The position numbers were made by a program, and so were the translations under genes. The notes under the pieces are model-generated. The model searched no databases. It worked only from the letters and a program-made list of their open reading frames with translations, and had not been told where the DNA came from. Shown here in pieces: positions 7,712 to 15,973 of a stretch of 64,000 nucleotides of DNA (positions are counted from its first letter, which is position 1; the number at the start of each line of letters is the position of its first letter). This DNA comes from Clostridia bacterium (GTDB taxonomy: Bacteria > Bacillota > Clostridia > UBA1381 > UBA9506): contig JAFYVH010000020.1 in the NCBI GenBank assembly GCA_017549205.1, forward strand, positions 1 through 64,000. The letters run 5' to 3'.

Positions 7712-9052
7712 TCACCTTTCATAATACTCCCGGTCATCTGTTTTAAAAGAGCCGGGCATTTCTTCTTCTAAGGCAACCATTTGCCGTGCCAGTTCTCTCA
7801 CCTTTTCACGCAGTTTATAAATGCAATCGGTTTCGGTTGCAAAACCACGGACAATATCTTCTGCCAGACTCTTGCAGCTGGGCGCCCCACAGGAGCCGCA
7901 ATCCAGTTGTGGCAGGTTTTCATAAATCTCCTGCATTCTTTCCATTTTCTGCATAGCCACAGAGATGTCATCATCTAAGTTAAGCACATTGCGGTATGTA
8001 ACCGGGTTATCCCACTTAAGTTCTTCGTTATCAATGGGAATCATCACGGGTTTTTGTCCTTTTTTCATAAGCTCATTGGCCAGTTTTTTAATCTTTGTTT
8101 TGGCAACAAAGGTGTTGTCAACCGTGAGAGGACCACCAACGCAACCGCCTGTGCAGGCCAGCGCCTCAATGAAATCGACATCAATCTTTTCATCATCTTC
8201 AATTTCTTCTAAAAGTCGCACAACATTATCAATGCCATCAACCGCCACATATTTCTCGCTATCCAGGGCACTTGCCTCACCGCCGGAGGCAGCCCAGCGA
8301 ACACCTGCAAAAGCACAGGTGGATAAATCCTCTACCTTTTCAATTTTTCCCAAAATCGGCAACAGTTTCAGGTAAACTTCCTTGACGGATAAAACGCCGT
8401 CAACCAAAGGCACAGAACTGCCAAGGGGATTGCGCACAGCGGTGGCCTTTGCCGCACAGGGCGAAATGAAGAACACGCCAATTTCAGAGGGTTTAAAACC
8501 CGTTTTGCGTACAGCCTCCTGTCGTGCCACCTTTGCCGCTGTTTCCATTGGAGAAATAAGGGGGAGCACATGGTTAATCAAATTGGGAAATCTGACAGAA
8601 ATCAAACGGACAACCGTGGGACATGCCGAATTAATAACAGGTCGTTTCAGCTTGCCCTCTTCCATCAGTTGCTTGGTGTAAGCCGTGATGGCTTCTGTTG
8701 CCTTTGCCACCTCATAAACATCATCAAAGCCTAGATATTTAAGCCCTGTCAAAATCAAGTTAATATCTTTTAAATTGTTAAATTGCCCATAAAGTGTCGG
8801 TGCCGGAATGGCCACCTTATAGCGATAGTTAAAAATGTCATCTAACCGCTCTGTAACTGCACTTTTTGCATGGTATGGGCAAACACGGATACATTCACCG
8901 CAGTCAATGCACCGCTCTTTAATGATTTTCGCCTTGCCGTCACGCACACGAATTGCTTCTGTGGGGCAGCCCTTAATACAATTGATACAGCCTTTGCATT
9001 TATCCCTGTCCAGTCGCACCGAGTGATAATATTTTCTTTCTGTATCGCTCAT
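7712..9052 (-). CDS. Sensory-type [FeFe] hydrogenase with extra Fe-S domains
   Basis: 446 aa. Residues 19-29 and 48-58 hold two CxxCxxCxxxC[P] ferredoxin clusters. Residues about 78-345 form the hydrogenase large-subunit domain. H-cluster ligand cysteines are present: C144 (NSACPTV), C199 (SPCAAK), C300 and C304 (ACTGGCVGG). The residue before C144 is Ala where catalytic hydrogenases have the proton-relay Cys. C385, C388, C393 and C410 form an additional four-Cys Fe-S domain. The Cys-to-Ala change is known from HydS-type sensory hydrogenases, so H2 or redox sensing is more likely than bulk H2 production. The neighbours (RsbT-like ATPase, DRTGG, PHP) encode signalling proteins rather than electron-transfer subunits. 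No maturases are in the window. Confidence 0.85.
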   Translation of the reverse strand: MSDTERKYYHSVRLDRDKCKGCINCIKGCPTEAIRVRDGKAKIIKERCIDCGECIRVCPYHAKSAVTERLDDIFNYRYKVAIPAPTLYGQFNNLKDINLILTGLKYLGFDDVYEVAKATEAITAYTKQLMEEGKLKRPVINSACPTVVRLISVRFPNLINHVLPLISPMETAAKVARQEAVRKTGFKPSEIGVFFISPCAAKATAVRNPLGSSVPLVDGVLSVKEVYLKLLPILGKIEKVEDLSTCAFAGVRWAASGGEASALDSEKYVAVDGIDNVVRLLEEIEDDEKIDVDFIEALACTGGCVGGPLTVDNTFVAKTKIKKLANELMKKGQKPVMIPIDNEELKWDNPVTYRNVLNLDDDISVAMQKMERMQEIYENLPQLDCGSCGAPSCKSLAEDIVRGFATETDCIYKLREKVRELARQMVALEEEMPGSFKTDDREYYER

Positions 9053-9076
9053 ACACAGCCTCCCTCTGCTGACTTT

Positions 9077-9505
9077 TTAGTTCAGCTTGATAATCATAGT
9101 TACGGTTGTTCCCTTACCCACCTGGGATTCGATGGTCATAGAGTCAGAATATTTTTTCATGTTAGGTAGTCCCATGCCCGCGCCAAAACCCAGCTCTCTT
9201 GCTTCGTCAGTCGCAGTTGAAAAACCTTCTTGCATAGCCTTGTCAATATCGGAAATGCCCGGTCCGTTATCTGTGAACACAATGGTGATAGTTTCAGGTG
9301 AAATGGCAACATTGGCCTCGCCACCCTTGCCATGAATGATGGTATTAATTTCACCCTCATACATGGAGATAGCTGCTTTTCTGATGGCTTCAGGATACAC
9401 ACCCAGTTGCTTTAACACCTTTTTAATGTTGCTTGAGGCCTGACCGGCGGTGGTGAAATTGTTTCCGTCAATGGTGTAATGCAGATTGATTGTTTTTTCA
9501 GCCAT
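9077..9505 (-). CDS. RsbT/RsbW-like HATPase (anti-sigma regulatory kinase fold)
   Basis: 142 aa made of one GHKL ATPase domain: N-box YEGEINTIIHG, G1 box DNGPGISD, and G2 region GFGAGMGLPNMKK. The size and the GMGLPNMK motif resemble RsbT and RsbW, small serine kinases that switch regulators by phosphorylating STAS proteins or binding sigma factors. No STAS antagonist, PP2C phosphatase or sigma factor is encoded alongside. Second gene of the operon, three bases after the first DRTGG gene, with a GAGGAG SD. It is the likely output of the hydrogenase sensor; the target is unknown. Confidence 0.82.
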   Translation of the reverse strand: MAEKTINLHYTIDGNNFTTAGQASSNIKKVLKQLGVYPEAIRKAAISMYEGEINTIIHGKGGEANVAISPETITIVFTDNGPGISDIDKAMQEGFSTATDEARELGFGAGMGLPNMKKYSDSMTIESQVGKGTTVTMIIKLN

Positions 9506-9508
9506 ATG

Positions 9509-9856
9509 TTACTCTCCTCTGCCGCCAAGACCATTTTTATACAACTCTCCGCAAGCAATGTACAGGGGGAAATCTGTTGTCATAATGGTGATGCCCATGT
9601 CCTCTGCCAGCTCTAAAACCGGTGCCTGTGGCACCTTGCCGCGAACAAAAACAACCGTCTTGATATCCATCATCTCGCAGGTTCGGATGACCTGTGGGTT
9701 CACAAGACCGGTCAGTAGCAGCGCCTGATTTTTAACAAAGGCCAAAACATCGCTCATTAAATCGCAGCCACAAGCAGACTGCACCTCTAAATCCTCCCAA
9801 GGAGCTTTGGTTAAAACTTTTGCATGTAAAATCTCACTTACTTGTTTCAGTTTCAT
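9509..9856 (-). CDS. DRTGG-domain protein, first gene of the hydrogenase operon
   Basis: 115 aa. Conserved features include the opening LKQVSEILHAKVLT, the motif SACGCDLMSDVLAFVK, and IKTVVFVRGKVPQAPVLELA. The two Cys in ACGC could bind metal or respond to redox state, but this is inference. It follows a consensus promoter by about 75 bases, has AAAGGA as SD, and starts a six-gene run that ends at the terminator at 6181. Function beyond the domain is unknown. Confidence 0.72.
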   Translation of the reverse strand: MKLKQVSEILHAKVLTKAPWEDLEVQSACGCDLMSDVLAFVKNQALLLTGLVNPQVIRTCEMMDIKTVVFVRGKVPQAPVLELAEDMGITIMTTDFPLYIACGELYKNGLGGRGE

Positions 9857-9930
9857 TGCAATGTTCCTTTCTTTATCATGTTAAACATTTTAAGTCACAA
9901 CACACAGAAGACAATGGTTTCTGTGCCTTC

Positions 9931-9959
9931 ATTTTACCATGAATGATTTTTTTCGTCAA
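9931..9959 (-). promoter_or_regulatory. Sigma-A promoter of the sensory hydrogenase operon
   Basis: On the minus strand TTGACG (9954-9959) and TAAAAT (9931-9936) are 17 bp apart. Transcription would start near 9924 and cover 9856 down to the terminator at 6181. Confidence 0.72.
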
Positions 9960-9988
9960 GAAAAACCATTCCACCATGTCCTATGAAA

Positions 9989-12900
9989 TTACAATTCTAT
10001 AAAGGTATCATAGTGAAAAAGATATAAATACCGATGCACAACCTTTTGCCCATACATTTTTTCCGCTGCTTCCTTGTAACAATCCAGCTGAATCCGATAA
10101 TGCTCTTTGAGCTCTTGGGGCGTTTTGCTGCGGTCGGTTTTATAGTCAATAATGCTGATGCCCTCATCCTCAAACAAAACACAGTCCATCATGCCCTGCA
10201 GCATAACCTTTCCTTTTACATGGAAAAAGGGCTCTGCATCTGTTTGAATGCCAAAACGAACCTCACGCAACACTTGTTTTGCGGCAGACAGTCGACAACC
10301 CAGCTCAGACTGCATAAAAATGAGTACCTTGTGTGCCGGAATGCTCTCGGCTTCTGCTTGTGTTAATATGCCTCTTTTTAGCAGATTGTCTATTTGTTTT
10401 GTAACGGACGCAAGACTGTCACAATTTTCAAACTGTAAATGCTCTAAGAAGGTATGTAGCGCCGTGCCCGCTTCTGCCCCTCGCAGTCTCCCGCTGCGCT
10501 CCATCAAAAAGATGGGTCTGGGGTAAAGATAAACAGTATCCTCTTCACCACCGCTTTTTCGCTTTAATTCCGTAACGGTTAATTTGGCAGGAAGCTGCCC
10601 CTCATCCTGATAGGGATATTGATATTGTAGCATGGCAGGCAGCGAGCCTGTCTCTTTTACCTTTTCTTCTTTCTCATCCTCTGCTATGGGCTCTTCTTCT
10701 GTAAACAGAGAATCTGCCTCCAGCCACTCTATGCGAAAACGGCTGCTGTCATTAGATAATTTAAACCTTTCTGCTTCTGCTTTCTTTCGCAACAGTTCTG
10801 CATCGGGATGAGCGTAGAGCGCCATAAAAATCCAATCGAGATAGCTTGTAGCTGCGGCTGTGAATGCCACGGAAACCTGCTCACCCTCGGCACCTACAGC
10901 AAATTTTTTGATTCTTTCTTCTAAATTATGCCCCGCGCCAAGCATAATAAGCTTTTCTCTGGCTCGGGTCATTGCCACATAGAGAATGCGCATTTCTTCT
11001 GACAGTGTCTCTTTTAGCATAGCATGGCGGACAACCTGCTGTGCACCATTATTATAAACAAGACCCAGCTCTGTGTCTATGTATTTGGGACCATAGCCCC
11101 ATTCGCTGTGAATGAGGACCTTTTCTTTTATATCCAGCATATTGATTCCCCGGTTCATGCCCGCCAGAATCACAACGGGAAATTCTAGGCCCTTACTTTT
11201 GTGAATGCTCATAACCCGAACGACATCCTGCTCTTCACCAATGGTGCGGGCGCCGTCATAGTCGCCGCCTATGGACTGATATTCATCAACAAAGCGAATG
11301 AAATTATAAAGTCCTTTTAAGCCGGTTTTTTCAAACGCTGCCGCTCTGGTATATAAAAGTCGCAGATTAAGTCGGCGCAGAGCACCGCCTGAAAGGGTTG
11401 ACTGTGCCTCGTAAAAACCTGTTTCCATGTACAAATACCAAACCAGTTCTGCTGTATCTAAAATGCGGCTTTTTTCTCGATATACGCTTAAAGACGACAA
11501 AAATGTTGCAAGCTTTTTGCCCAGGGCATCCTGCTCTTTAGCCCGCTGGCACAAGGCATCAAACAAATCCGTTTTGCGATTTGCAAGGCGAATCTCCGCC
11601 AGTTCATCCGTTGACAGAGCATAAAGCTGCGAGCGCAAAACCGATAATAGCGGAATGTCCTGATGGGGATTGTCAATGATTTTGAGTAGTGACATCATCA
11701 CGGTTATTTCCTGGCTTTGCAAGAAGGAACTGCCTGCATCACTATAGCAAGGGATGCCCCGTTCTGACAAGACTTTACAAAAGATAGCCGCTGTATTTTT
11801 CACCGAACGCATTAAAATACAAATATCCCGATAGGTCAGGGGACGCACGCCGTTTTTATCCAGCACCTGATAGCCACTCTCCATCAGTTCTGTAATGCGA
11901 CCTGCTGCCATAATGGCTTCTGCCTCTATCACATTAAGGGATTCCTCTTCATCGGCCTGTCCCTTTAATTCAGCAAGCCAAAGCTCTGTCTCAAAAGACA
12001 AGGGGCGCTCCATCTCAGGATACACCGCGCCGGGATAGAGCATTTCTTCTTCGTTATATTCTATTTCGCCAGTTCCGGCAGACATCACCCGTTTAAAAAT
12101 AAAGTTAATCGCATCCAGCACATGACTGCGGCTGCGGAAGTTCTGGGAAAGCAAAATTTTGCGTTTGGGTGCATCCGGTTCGTGACCATAGGTTTCTTTT
12201 TTCTCACGAAAGAGCTTGGGGTTGGTGTTACGAAAGCCGTAAATGCTCTGCTTCACATCCCCCACCAAAAAGAGACCGCCCTCCTTTTTAATGGCACCAA
12301 AGATTGCCTCTTGAAGAGCACTTGTATCCTGATATTCATCAATTAAAATCTCATCATAGCGCTGTTGTTCTGCCAAAGCAACTGCTGTAGGCTGTCCTAT
12401 GTCATCTACAAACAACCGATGACAACCATGCTCTAAATCGTTATAGTTCAGCAGGTTTTTTGCTGCCTTTTTCTCGTCAAACCGGTCCATGAGTCGTTTC
12501 ACCAATTCCGAAAGACAGCGCATTAGAGGATGCAACTTTAACAAAATTTCCTTTTGGTCTTGTTCAGACAAGCAAAAAAGCTCCTCACGCATTTTTTTCA
12601 TGTCCACATTCTTTACACCATCACGCACAGCACGGATACCGTCGCGGTAACGGGGCTGCGCATCTTTGGGAACACGAGGAATGGTATCAAATCCAAAGGC
12701 CATAAGTTTTTGGTAAAACGCATCATAATCCGCAGACGAATAAAGGCTGACAAAAGCCTCCCTTTCTGCATAAAGCAACTGGTAAAAGGCCTCGCCTCCG
12801 TCATCTTCCTCAGCTAAATAAAGCATGGCATCGTATTTTTCAATGATCCCTTGCACCCGGCATTTACCAATGGATAAAAGCTGCTCTGCATAGGGTGTTT

Positions 12901-13525
12901 GGGTAAAATCTTCTGCTGTATCAAAGCGACTTGCCGCTTCATCAAGCCACCCTTTAGGGTTTGGCAAGCTCATGGCAAAATCATAGATATGGTTCACTAA
13001 TTTATAAAAAGGGTCAGGGTTTTTAATATGTAAATAAGCCTCTGTTAAATGAAGAAAATCCTCGGCATAGGTTTCATCGTCATACATGGCCTCTATAACC
13101 TCTTCCAAGGCGGCAAGGCGCATCAGTTCATTTTCAGTAGGGTCTGCAATACGAAAATTAGGGTCAAGACCCAATGAATCAAAATTTGCCCGCAAAACCT
13201 TATGGCAATAGGCATGAATGGTGGTGATAGGGGCATTGGGAAGCAGTGCAAGTTGACGCAAAAGCAACTGATTTTCAGGCTCTTGCTCCAACTTTTTTGA
13301 AAGTGCCGCACCAATTCTCTGCCGCATTTCTGCAGCTGCAGCATTGGTAAAGGTCACCACAAGCAACCGGTCTAAATCCACCGGCTGCTCGCGGTCTGTA
13401 ATTCTTTCTATAATACGTTCCACCAACACCGCCGTTTTACCGCTGCCGGCTGCTGCTGCAACCAGAATATCTGCCTCGCGTGCATTGATGGCCGCTTGTT
13501 GTGATTTTGTCCATTTCGTTTCCAT
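9989..13525 (-). CDS. addA: ATP-dependent helicase/nuclease subunit A (AddA)
   Basis: 1178 aa, a typical AddA. UvrD-type helicase motifs run in order: motif I VAAAAGSGKTAVLVER near residue 25, VTFTNAAAAEM, motif II ILIDEYQDTSA near 390, motif III GDVKQSIYGFRN, motif V VMSIHKSKGLEFP, and motif VI YVAMTRAREK. The C-terminal RecB-type nuclease has IIDYKTDR. AddAB unwinds and resects double-strand ends up to Chi for RecA loading. ATG at 13525 has TAGGAG eight bases upstream. Unlike the usual addB-addA operon, addB lies 35 kb away on the other strand, so each subunit here has its own promoter. Confidence 0.95.
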   Translation of the reverse strand: METKWTKSQQAAINAREADILVAAAAGSGKTAVLVERIIERITDREQPVDLDRLLVVTFTNAAAAEMRQRIGAALSKKLEQEPENQLLLRQLALLPNAPITTIHAYCHKVLRANFDSLGLDPNFRIADPTENELMRLAALEEVIEAMYDDETYAEDFLHLTEAYLHIKNPDPFYKLVNHIYDFAMSLPNPKGWLDEAASRFDTAEDFTQTPYAEQLLSIGKCRVQGIIEKYDAMLYLAEEDDGGEAFYQLLYAEREAFVSLYSSADYDAFYQKLMAFGFDTIPRVPKDAQPRYRDGIRAVRDGVKNVDMKKMREELFCLSEQDQKEILLKLHPLMRCLSELVKRLMDRFDEKKAAKNLLNYNDLEHGCHRLFVDDIGQPTAVALAEQQRYDEILIDEYQDTSALQEAIFGAIKKEGGLFLVGDVKQSIYGFRNTNPKLFREKKETYGHEPDAPKRKILLSQNFRSRSHVLDAINFIFKRVMSAGTGEIEYNEEEMLYPGAVYPEMERPLSFETELWLAELKGQADEEESLNVIEAEAIMAAGRITELMESGYQVLDKNGVRPLTYRDICILMRSVKNTAAIFCKVLSERGIPCYSDAGSSFLQSQEITVMMSLLKIIDNPHQDIPLLSVLRSQLYALSTDELAEIRLANRKTDLFDALCQRAKEQDALGKKLATFLSSLSVYREKSRILDTAELVWYLYMETGFYEAQSTLSGGALRRLNLRLLYTRAAAFEKTGLKGLYNFIRFVDEYQSIGGDYDGARTIGEEQDVVRVMSIHKSKGLEFPVVILAGMNRGINMLDIKEKVLIHSEWGYGPKYIDTELGLVYNNGAQQVVRHAMLKETLSEEMRILYVAMTRAREKLIMLGAGHNLEERIKKFAVGAEGEQVSVAFTAAATSYLDWIFMALYAHPDAELLRKKAEAERFKLSNDSSRFRIEWLEADSLFTEEEPIAEDEKEEKVKETGSLPAMLQYQYPYQDEGQLPAKLTVTELKRKSGGEEDTVYLYPRPIFLMERSGRLRGAEAGTALHTFLEHLQFENCDSLASVTKQIDNLLKRGILTQAEAESIPAHKVLIFMQSELGCRLSAAKQVLREVRFGIQTDAEPFFHVKGKVMLQGMMDCVLFEDEGISIIDYKTDRSKTPQELKEHYRIQLDCYKEAAEKMYGQKVVHRYLYLFHYDTFIEL

Positions 13526-13566
13526 CTGCACCACTCCTAACAGCCTGACATGTTTTCTTTGACTTT

Positions 13567-13595
13567 AGTATAGCACAGATTTTTTTCACTTACAA
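13567..13595 (-). promoter_or_regulatory. Sigma-A promoter of addA
   Basis: Minus strand TTGTAA (13590-13595) and TATACT (13567-13572) have 17-bp spacing, and the predicted start lies about 35 bp before the addA ATG. Confidence 0.6.
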
Positions 13596-13612
13596 TCCTT
13601 TTTTTAGATTCC

Positions 13613-13792
13613 CTATCGACCTGACCGGGGCTGAAAAGTTTTACATTGCACGCTGCATTGCTGAACGGGGTCACAGCTTGTCACTTCAATGGATGCCGCC
13701 TCGCAATTCATATGTCCGCCGTTATACATGCAGTTTGTAACAGAGCAGGAAACGCCGGAAAGAGGCTTGTCGGTTTTTTTAACCATGGTCAT
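13613..13792 (-). CDS. DUF1540 small Cys-rich protein
   Basis: 59 aa. Six cysteines in the DUF1540 pattern: VSCSVTNCMYNGGHMNCEA then TSCDPVQQCSVQCKTF. The arrangement suggests a small metal-binding domain; such proteins are common in spore-formers and their function is not known. The start at 13792 has an AAAGGAGGG SD six bases upstream; the frame extends further upstream without an SD. It precedes addA on the same strand by 87 bases, but addA has its own promoter. Confidence 0.8.
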   Translation of the reverse strand: MTMVKKTDKPLSGVSCSVTNCMYNGGHMNCEAASIEVTSCDPVQQCSVQCKTFQPRSGR

Positions 13793-13899
13793 TACTTTCC
13801 CTCCTTTTAAACAGATGCTCTTATTGTTATCGAAGGAACTGTTTTTATGCATGTTTTTTAAACCCCCTGTTGCATAAAACAAGCGACAAAAGAAACAAT

Positions 13900-13936
13900 A
13901 AGGGATGCAGAAGCAAATATTTCTGCATCCCTTTTT
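13900..13936 (+). terminator. Leader terminator/attenuator upstream of the amino acid permease
   Basis: A perfect 13-bp stem (13900-13912 with 13921-13933) closes an 8-base loop and is followed by a short T stretch on the plus strand. No plus-strand gene precedes it: the upstream neighbour runs the other way. It therefore sits in the 5' leader of the permease gene 50 bases further on and may act as an attenuator. No T-box or recognised riboswitch motif is visible. Confidence 0.6.
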
Positions 13937-13987
13937 CGCGTCAAAAGAACGGTGCTTTTAATTTCAAACAGAAAGGAAGTTAAAAAC

Positions 13988-15340
13988 ATGCCATCGGGGC
14001 TACCTAAAAAATATAATCTTTTTACTGCCATCTCTATGGTGGTGGGCATTGTCATTGGCAGCGGTGTGTTTTTCAAGGCCGAAAAAGTGCTTTCCGTCAC
14101 CGGCGGCGATATTAAGCTGGGGCTGCTTTCCTGGGCCCTTGGCGGTTTAATTATGCTCATTTGCACCTATACCTTTTCTATTTTGGCAGGACGCTATGAA
14201 TATGTCAGTGGCCTTGTTGATTATGCCGAAACAGCTTTGGGGAAAAACTATGCCTACTATGTGGGTTGGTTTATGAGCCTTATCTATTACCCTTCTTTAG
14301 CTGCCACGCTGGCCTGGGTTTCTGCCCGTTACACCTGCCTCTTATTAGGTTTTTCATCCGGTGGGGGCGAGGCTTTGACCCTTACGGCCTTTTTTTTAAT
14401 TGCCGCCTTTTCTGTTAACACCTTGGCGCCTGTGATTGCCGGCAAAGTGCAAATCACCTCCACGGTCATCAAACTGATTCCTTTGGTTTTAATGGGCATT
14501 GTGGGTACTGTGGCAGGGCTAAAAAACGGCATTTTGGCAGAAAATCTTTCCGGTGGCACAATTGCCGCTCACGGCGTAACCGTCTCTTTCCCTGCAGCAC
14601 TTGCGGCAACGGCTTTTGCCTATGACGGTTGGATTGTTGCAACAAGCATTAATGCAGAGCTCTGCGACGCAAAAAGGAATTTACCCAAAGCCCTTTTGAC
14701 CGGCTCTTTTGTTGTTATAGTTGCTTATCTTTTATATTATACCGGTCTTTCCGGTGCGCTGCCTAAAGTATATTTTATAGAAAATGGAGAAACCGCCATT
14801 CGTTTTGCCTTTGAAGCACTTTTTTCTTCCGTTGGGGGTGTGTTGCTCATTGTGTTTGTGATTATTTCCTGCTTAGGTACTTTAAACGGCATTATGTTAG
14901 GCTGCACAAGAAGTCTTTATTCTTTAGCCATTCGCAAAGAGGGTCCCCGCCCCTTTCTTTTTTCCCAGGTTGACGGCGCTACCGGCATACCTGCAAACGC
15001 GGGCATTTGGGGATTGTTTATTGCCGTTTGTTGGCTGGTTTATTTCTATGGCGCCTCCTTCGGCAAATGGTTTGGCGATTTCGGCTTTGACATAACCGAG
15101 TTGCCTGCCATCACCATGTACGCCCTGTATATTCCCATTTTTTGCGGCATGATGGCAAAAGAAAAACAGCTTGACGGCTTTCGTCGATTCTTAATGCCGA
15201 TGTTTGCCACCATTAGCTGTTTATTCATTCTTATAACTGCCTGTTATGCCCACAGGGGAGAAATTTTCGCTTATTATCTTGTGGTTTTTCTGCTTATGAT
15301 TCCTGCATATTTTTTCAATAAAAAGAACCGCAGCGTGTAA
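13988..15340 (+). CDS. APC-superfamily amino acid permease
   Basis: 450 aa with about twelve hydrophobic membrane segments. The first carries the substrate-binding Gly motif of the family (MVVGIVIGSGVFFKAEKVL), and FAYDGWIVATSINAEL marks segment 6. It resembles serine/threonine exchangers and LAT-like transporters of the APC group, so it probably moves a neutral amino acid across the cytoplasmic membrane by exchange or ion symport. The start at 13988 has GAAAGGAAG eight bases upstream. The gene stands alone, convergent with the ComEA-like gene 15 bases away. An intrinsic terminator in its leader suggests attenuation control. Confidence 0.83.
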   Translation: MPSGLPKKYNLFTAISMVVGIVIGSGVFFKAEKVLSVTGGDIKLGLLSWALGGLIMLICTYTFSILAGRYEYVSGLVDYAETALGKNYAYYVGWFMSLIYYPSLAATLAWVSARYTCLLLGFSSGGGEALTLTAFFLIAAFSVNTLAPVIAGKVQITSTVIKLIPLVLMGIVGTVAGLKNGILAENLSGGTIAAHGVTVSFPAALAATAFAYDGWIVATSINAELCDAKRNLPKALLTGSFVVIVAYLLYYTGLSGALPKVYFIENGETAIRFAFEALFSSVGGVLLIVFVIISCLGTLNGIMLGCTRSLYSLAIRKEGPRPFLFSQVDGATGIPANAGIWGLFIAVCWLVYFYGASFGKWFGDFGFDITELPAITMYALYIPIFCGMMAKEKQLDGFRRFLMPMFATISCLFILITACYAHRGEIFAYYLVVFLLMIPAYFFNKKNRSV

Positions 15341-15355
15341 TGGTTTCATTAAAAA

Positions 15356-15733
15356 TTAAGGTGCTACACAAATATAGGGGCTTATTGTTTCAAAAATGCT
15401 GTCACCAACACCGCTTACCTTCTTAATATCCCGCACCACCTTAAAGGGTGTTTGCTCTCTGTAGGCCACAATGCGTTTCGCCAAAACCTCACCAATTTTC
15501 GGCAAGTGCATCAGCTCTTCTACGGTGGCGATGTTAATATCAATTTGCTTTTCCGGGGCTATAACATTCTCTACGGCAGAGGTCGTGGCCGATGCCAAGG
15601 CGGTTGCAACTGCGTTCCTGTTTGTAGACTCTTCACTTTGCATGTCTTTTTGCAAAAGGCAATAGCCTGCTGCTGTAATCAGCACAATAAAAAGCAAGGT
15701 GCAAACAATTTTAATTTTCTTTTTTCGCTCCAT
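15356..15733 (-). CDS. ComEA-like helix-hairpin-helix DNA-binding protein
   Basis: 125 aa. A basic N-terminus and one membrane segment (residues about 7-27) are followed by a linker and a C-terminal double helix-hairpin-helix domain (INIATVEELMHLPKIGEVLAKRI, ISGVG-like KKVSGVGDSIF). ComEA binds DNA outside the membrane during transformation. This protein is shorter than B. subtilis ComEA and lacks the SLBB domain. No other competence gene is nearby, so uptake or a secreted DNA-binding role is uncertain. The second of two near-adjacent ATGs is chosen because AAAGGGG lies seven bases upstream. Confidence 0.75.
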   Translation of the reverse strand: MERKKKIKIVCTLLFIVLITAAGYCLLQKDMQSEESTNRNAVATALASATTSAVENVIAPEKQIDINIATVEELMHLPKIGEVLAKRIVAYREQTPFKVVRDIKKVSGVGDSIFETISPYICVAP

Positions 15734-15792
15734 GGCCATTCCCCTTTCTGCATGCTGTAAACCATATAAAATCCAATGCTTACAAGCTCTGA

Positions 15793-15820
15793 TTAATAGT
15801 CTAACATAAGATTTTTTCAA
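15793..15820 (-). promoter_or_regulatory. Probable promoter of the ComEA-like gene
   Basis: Minus strand TTGAAA (15815-15820) and TATTAA (15793-15798), 16 bp apart, lie about 60 bp before the start codon. The -10 is imperfect. Confidence 0.4.
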
Positions 15821-15895
15821 ATGCAAGGCACTGTCTGCCAATCCCTCTAAAATATGTAAATTGCTACAAAATTGTTAAAAAAGTTTTAAAAACAC

Positions 15896-15924
15896 TTGAC
15901 AAATGTGTCAAACTTCGCTATAAT
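15896..15924 (+). promoter_or_regulatory. Perfect sigma-A promoter with an inverted repeat over the -35
   Basis: TTGACA (15896-15901) and TATAAT (15919-15924) have a 17-bp spacer. The -35 is the left arm of an inverted repeat TTGACA-AATG-TGTCAA at 15896-15911, which resembles overlapping Spo0A-type boxes on both strands (eight of nine matches to TTTGTCRAA each). A regulator bound there would block or alter polymerase access. Confidence 0.72.
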
Positions 15925-15973
15925 AGTCAGTGTTATGAGATTCATAATCATATTTTTGGAGGATATTCAAATT

